In this document: in pieces, positions 62,016 to 64,000 of the stretch | Layout of the letters: every line of letters starts with the position of its first letter | How positions within the stretch are numbered: position 1 is the first letter of the stretch | Origin: Shimia sp022448905 | GTDB lineage: Bacteria; Pseudomonadota; Alphaproteobacteria; Rhodobacterales; Rhodobacteraceae | Assembly (NCBI RefSeq): GCF_047126315.1 | Contig: NZ_CP138953.1 | Coordinates: 3,844,001 to 3,908,000 of the forward strand | DNA length: 64,000 nucleotides | Direction of reading: 5' to 3' | Translations under genes and position numbers: made by a program | Notes under the pieces: model-generated | Database searches by the model: none | Seen by the model: only the letters and a program-made list of their open reading frames with translations | What the model was told of the DNA's origin: nothing

Positions 62016-62313
62016 CTTTCGGTTTCAATTCCTGAGCGGCAGCTTCGTCCGCATTGGCGCCGTTCAACCAAGTTGCGGCGATCGGCAGCTACGAGCCTTC
62101 ACTGAATACCGTACTTCTCATTAATGTCGACCGCGAATTGCTGCTATCGGCCATCGCAAAGAAGCCCCAAACCGGAAGCACTACAACGTTCGTCAAATAA
62201 GTGCTGTTTTCACATTTTTTGACCACCATCCGAGATCGAAAAATTGGTTTTATCTCTTTGCTTTTGTTATCGGGAAACTTGCAGCGAAGTGTACAGAATT
62301 TATCTTTGCAACA
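62016..62313. other. 298-base gap without a gene
   Basis: No supported gene. A 65-codon frame at 62201-62398 overlaps the kinase gene and has no ribosome site. The sequence carries no clear terminator or repeat. Confidence 0.5.
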
Positions 62314-63936
62314 TCACACGGAGAGTCTTTCCAATAATCGCGCGACAGCCTCGGCGCCAGGGTCGATATTGCCACGCAGCTGCTCTGGATTGATATAAGA
62401 CGCCCGACCTGCTCGGGCACGATCCATGTGCGCGGTTTGGTTGGCACCTGCACGTGCGGCTTCGGCGGCCTGCGGCAAGCCACCGTCCAGTTTTTCCAGC
62501 GCAGGTTTGAGCGCGTCAATCATGGTACGATCCCCCAGATTAGCGCCACCGATCTCCTGCATTCGGTTCAGACCTGAGTGCAAGGCCTCGCTCATCGACA
62601 AACCGCTTGAGGCTGCGTCTCCTGCTGCGGCAAAAAAGATAGCCAGTAACACGCCGGAAGAACCACCCATGGTCTGGCTCAACTCCTGACCAATCGCCCG
62701 GTAAAGCTGAGTGTGATCAGCCAGCGGTAATTCATCCATCGCCTTAAGCAATGCGCGGGCAGCGCCCGCCAATGTCGTTCCCGTATCCCCATCACCGGAC
62801 TTTGCATCCAAAGCGTTCAGATCGCCCTCTGCCGCGATCAGGATTTCGCAACAATGTGTCAGGAAAGACCGGGTTTCGGCATGGTCTGACGCAAGCGGAC
62901 GAATGGGTTTCAGGCCGTCGGGCAATTGCATGATTTCAACCGGACTAACTGAATTCACGCCAGGCCAGGCGCTCAGCTGCGTGGTGGCTTGCAGGGCCAT
63001 CAATTCCTCTGGGCTGGCACAATAGAGTGATACTGAAAAGCCGCGCATTTCCAGCGACGTCATCATCGCTGCCGGTCCAACGATGTGGGAAATCTGCGCG
63101 CCAATTCCCGAATTCACCAACTCATGAGCCAGAATGGACATCTCAAGAACCGAAGCCCCACCCAGATTGTTCAACAAGGCCACGTATTGTTTGTTCGGAT
63201 CAATAGAGGTGGCCAGCTTTTCGACCAATTGGCCAATGGCCGATTTGGCGTCAGAATAATCAATCTGTTCGACCCCCGCTTCGCCATGAATACCGAGACC
63301 AAGCTCAGCTTTGCCCAGAGGGATGCGCTCTTCCTTCGGAGCCCCCGGAACAGTGCATGTGTCCAGCGACATGCCGATCGAGCTCACACCTTTGATAACT
63401 TTCTCGGCAGCGGCTGTCACGGTCGCCAAATCTGCACCGTTTTCGGACAGCGCCCCCGCAATCTTGTGTACGAACAGTGTACCGGCGACGCCTCTTGCTT
63501 GTGGCAAGTCTGGAAGGGCCACATCATCGTCGACGATCACCATATTGACCCTGATGCCAAAAGCGCGCGCTCTTTCTGCGGCCAGACCGAAATTCAGCCT
63601 GTCGCCAGTATAATTTTTGACAACTAACAAACACCCCGCCGGGCCCGTCACCGCCAGAATTCCGGCAAGAACCGCATCGACGGAAGGCGAGGCAAAAACC
63701 TCGCCACATACGGCCGCTGTCAACATACCTTCGCCGACAAAGCCGGCATGCGCCGGTTCGTGCCCGGACCCACCGCCCGAGACGATTGCGACTTTTGACT
63801 TGTCCCAATCTGATCTGACAACAACGCGGATGTGCGGATAGCCGTCCAGTCGCTTTAACCGCCCGCCAGAGGTGGCGATTGTCCCGTCAACGGCTTCGGC
63901 AACGATGTCTTCTTTTTTGTTGATGAACTGTGTCAT
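62314..63936 (-). CDS. dihydroxyacetone kinase, fused DhaK-DhaL form
   Basis: 540 residues: a DhaK domain (1-330) that holds the substrate covalently, with GGGSGHEPAH and GIHGEAG histidines visible, fused to a DhaL domain (about 350-540) with the ATP/Mg loop DAKSGDGDTGTT. This is the ATP-dependent single-chain form that phosphorylates dihydroxyacetone or related ketotrioses/tetroses. AAGGA precedes the ATG. It lies 11 bases after the ABC-transporter gene, so it probably acts on the imported sugar or polyol. Confidence 0.93.
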   Translation of the reverse strand: MTQFINKKEDIVAEAVDGTIATSGGRLKRLDGYPHIRVVVRSDWDKSKVAIVSGGGSGHEPAHAGFVGEGMLTAAVCGEVFASPSVDAVLAGILAVTGPAGCLLVVKNYTGDRLNFGLAAERARAFGIRVNMVIVDDDVALPDLPQARGVAGTLFVHKIAGALSENGADLATVTAAAEKVIKGVSSIGMSLDTCTVPGAPKEERIPLGKAELGLGIHGEAGVEQIDYSDAKSAIGQLVEKLATSIDPNKQYVALLNNLGGASVLEMSILAHELVNSGIGAQISHIVGPAAMMTSLEMRGFSVSLYCASPEELMALQATTQLSAWPGVNSVSPVEIMQLPDGLKPIRPLASDHAETRSFLTHCCEILIAAEGDLNALDAKSGDGDTGTTLAGAARALLKAMDELPLADHTQLYRAIGQELSQTMGGSSGVLLAIFFAAAGDAASSGLSMSEALHSGLNRMQEIGGANLGDRTMIDALKPALEKLDGGLPQAAEAARAGANQTAHMDRARAGRASYINPEQLRGNIDPGAEAVARLLERLSV

Positions 63937-63947
63937 GCGATTTGTCC

Positions 63948-64000
63948 TTAGTGAATCCGGTCGCCTGCGGCGTCGAAGAAAAATGGGTTCTGCGGCGAAA
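63948..64000 (-). CDS. 3' end of an ABC-transporter ATP-binding gene (partial)
   Basis: Seventeen codons plus stop are visible, ending FFFDAAGDRIH, the closing residues typical of MalK/UgpC-type sugar-importer ATPases. The rest lies beyond the window. It is upstream of the kinase gene on the same strand. Confidence 0.6.
   Translation of the reverse strand, partial: SPQNPFFFDAAGDRIH

Noticed and set aside
55060..62313. Search for a second copy of the tRNA-Ser 3' end (att repeat) that would bound an island
   Set aside because: No repeat of the tRNA end was seen by eye; a full search was not possible, so island limits remain open.
62201..62398. 65-codon frame overlapping the start of the gap and the kinase 3' end
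   Set aside because: No ribosome site; overlaps a real gene on the other strand.

Overview
The window looks like a chromosomal stretch of a marine Rhodobacteraceae (Roseobacter-group) alphaproteobacterium. Most of it is high-GC and densely coded. Gene order is typical of that family: ftsE-ftsX-plsC, lysA / argH divergent from tlpA, phaA-phaB, trmN6-DUF2007 divergent from a polyprenyl diphosphate synthase, moeA-mobB-mobA-fdhD, and rpoE-chrR. No rRNA genes or CRISPR array were seen, and the only tRNA found is tRNA-Ser(GCU).

Layout. 0-10 kb: cell division and lipid genes (ftsE, ftsX, plsC), a zinc-ribbon membrane protein, a large DUF4175 protein, then lysA and argH for amino-acid synthesis, with tlpA divergent. 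10-16.6 kb: a secreted protein, a degenerate EAL protein, the polyhydroxybutyrate genes phaA and phaB (each preceded by a related palindromic operator), a LysR regulator with an amino-acid-exporter-like permease, and small proteins. 17-24.3 kb: trmN6, quinone side-chain synthesis, a TPR protein, ETF-ubiquinone oxidoreductase and greA. 24.3-35.6 kb: molybdenum-cofactor genes, azlCD, a 44-residue cytochrome oxidase subunit, an acyl-CoA dehydrogenase, tsaC-type tRNA modification and a DsbD-like protein. 35.6-47 kb: an RND efflux pair, moaB, a phosphoesterase, a divergent uracil-DNA glycosylase, and an operon from pyrB through four small membrane proteins to a dihydroorotase homologue and plsY.

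47.1-54.4 kb is a singlet-oxygen/RpoE-type region. The sigma factor RpoE (ECF11-like) and its partner ChrR lie near two divergent operons (FAD oxidoreductase-MFS-DUF3833 and DUF1365-SDR). All three transcription units carry a TGA[T/A]CC-N16-CGTA promoter. ChrR has kept its C-terminal cupin metal ligands but lost three of the four zinc ligands of its anti-sigma domain. A COG0523 GTPase with a Zur-like box sits inside the region.

55.1-62.3 kb, just after tRNA-Ser(GCU), is accessory DNA with lower GC. It holds a soluble Hanks-type kinase next to a PP2C phosphatase, a Cys-rich protein of unknown role, an IS3-family element with no visible target duplication, a tyrosine recombinase whose 5' end abuts the element, and an orphan gene. 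The window closes with a fused dihydroxyacetone kinase and the 3' tip of an ABC-transporter ATPase gene.
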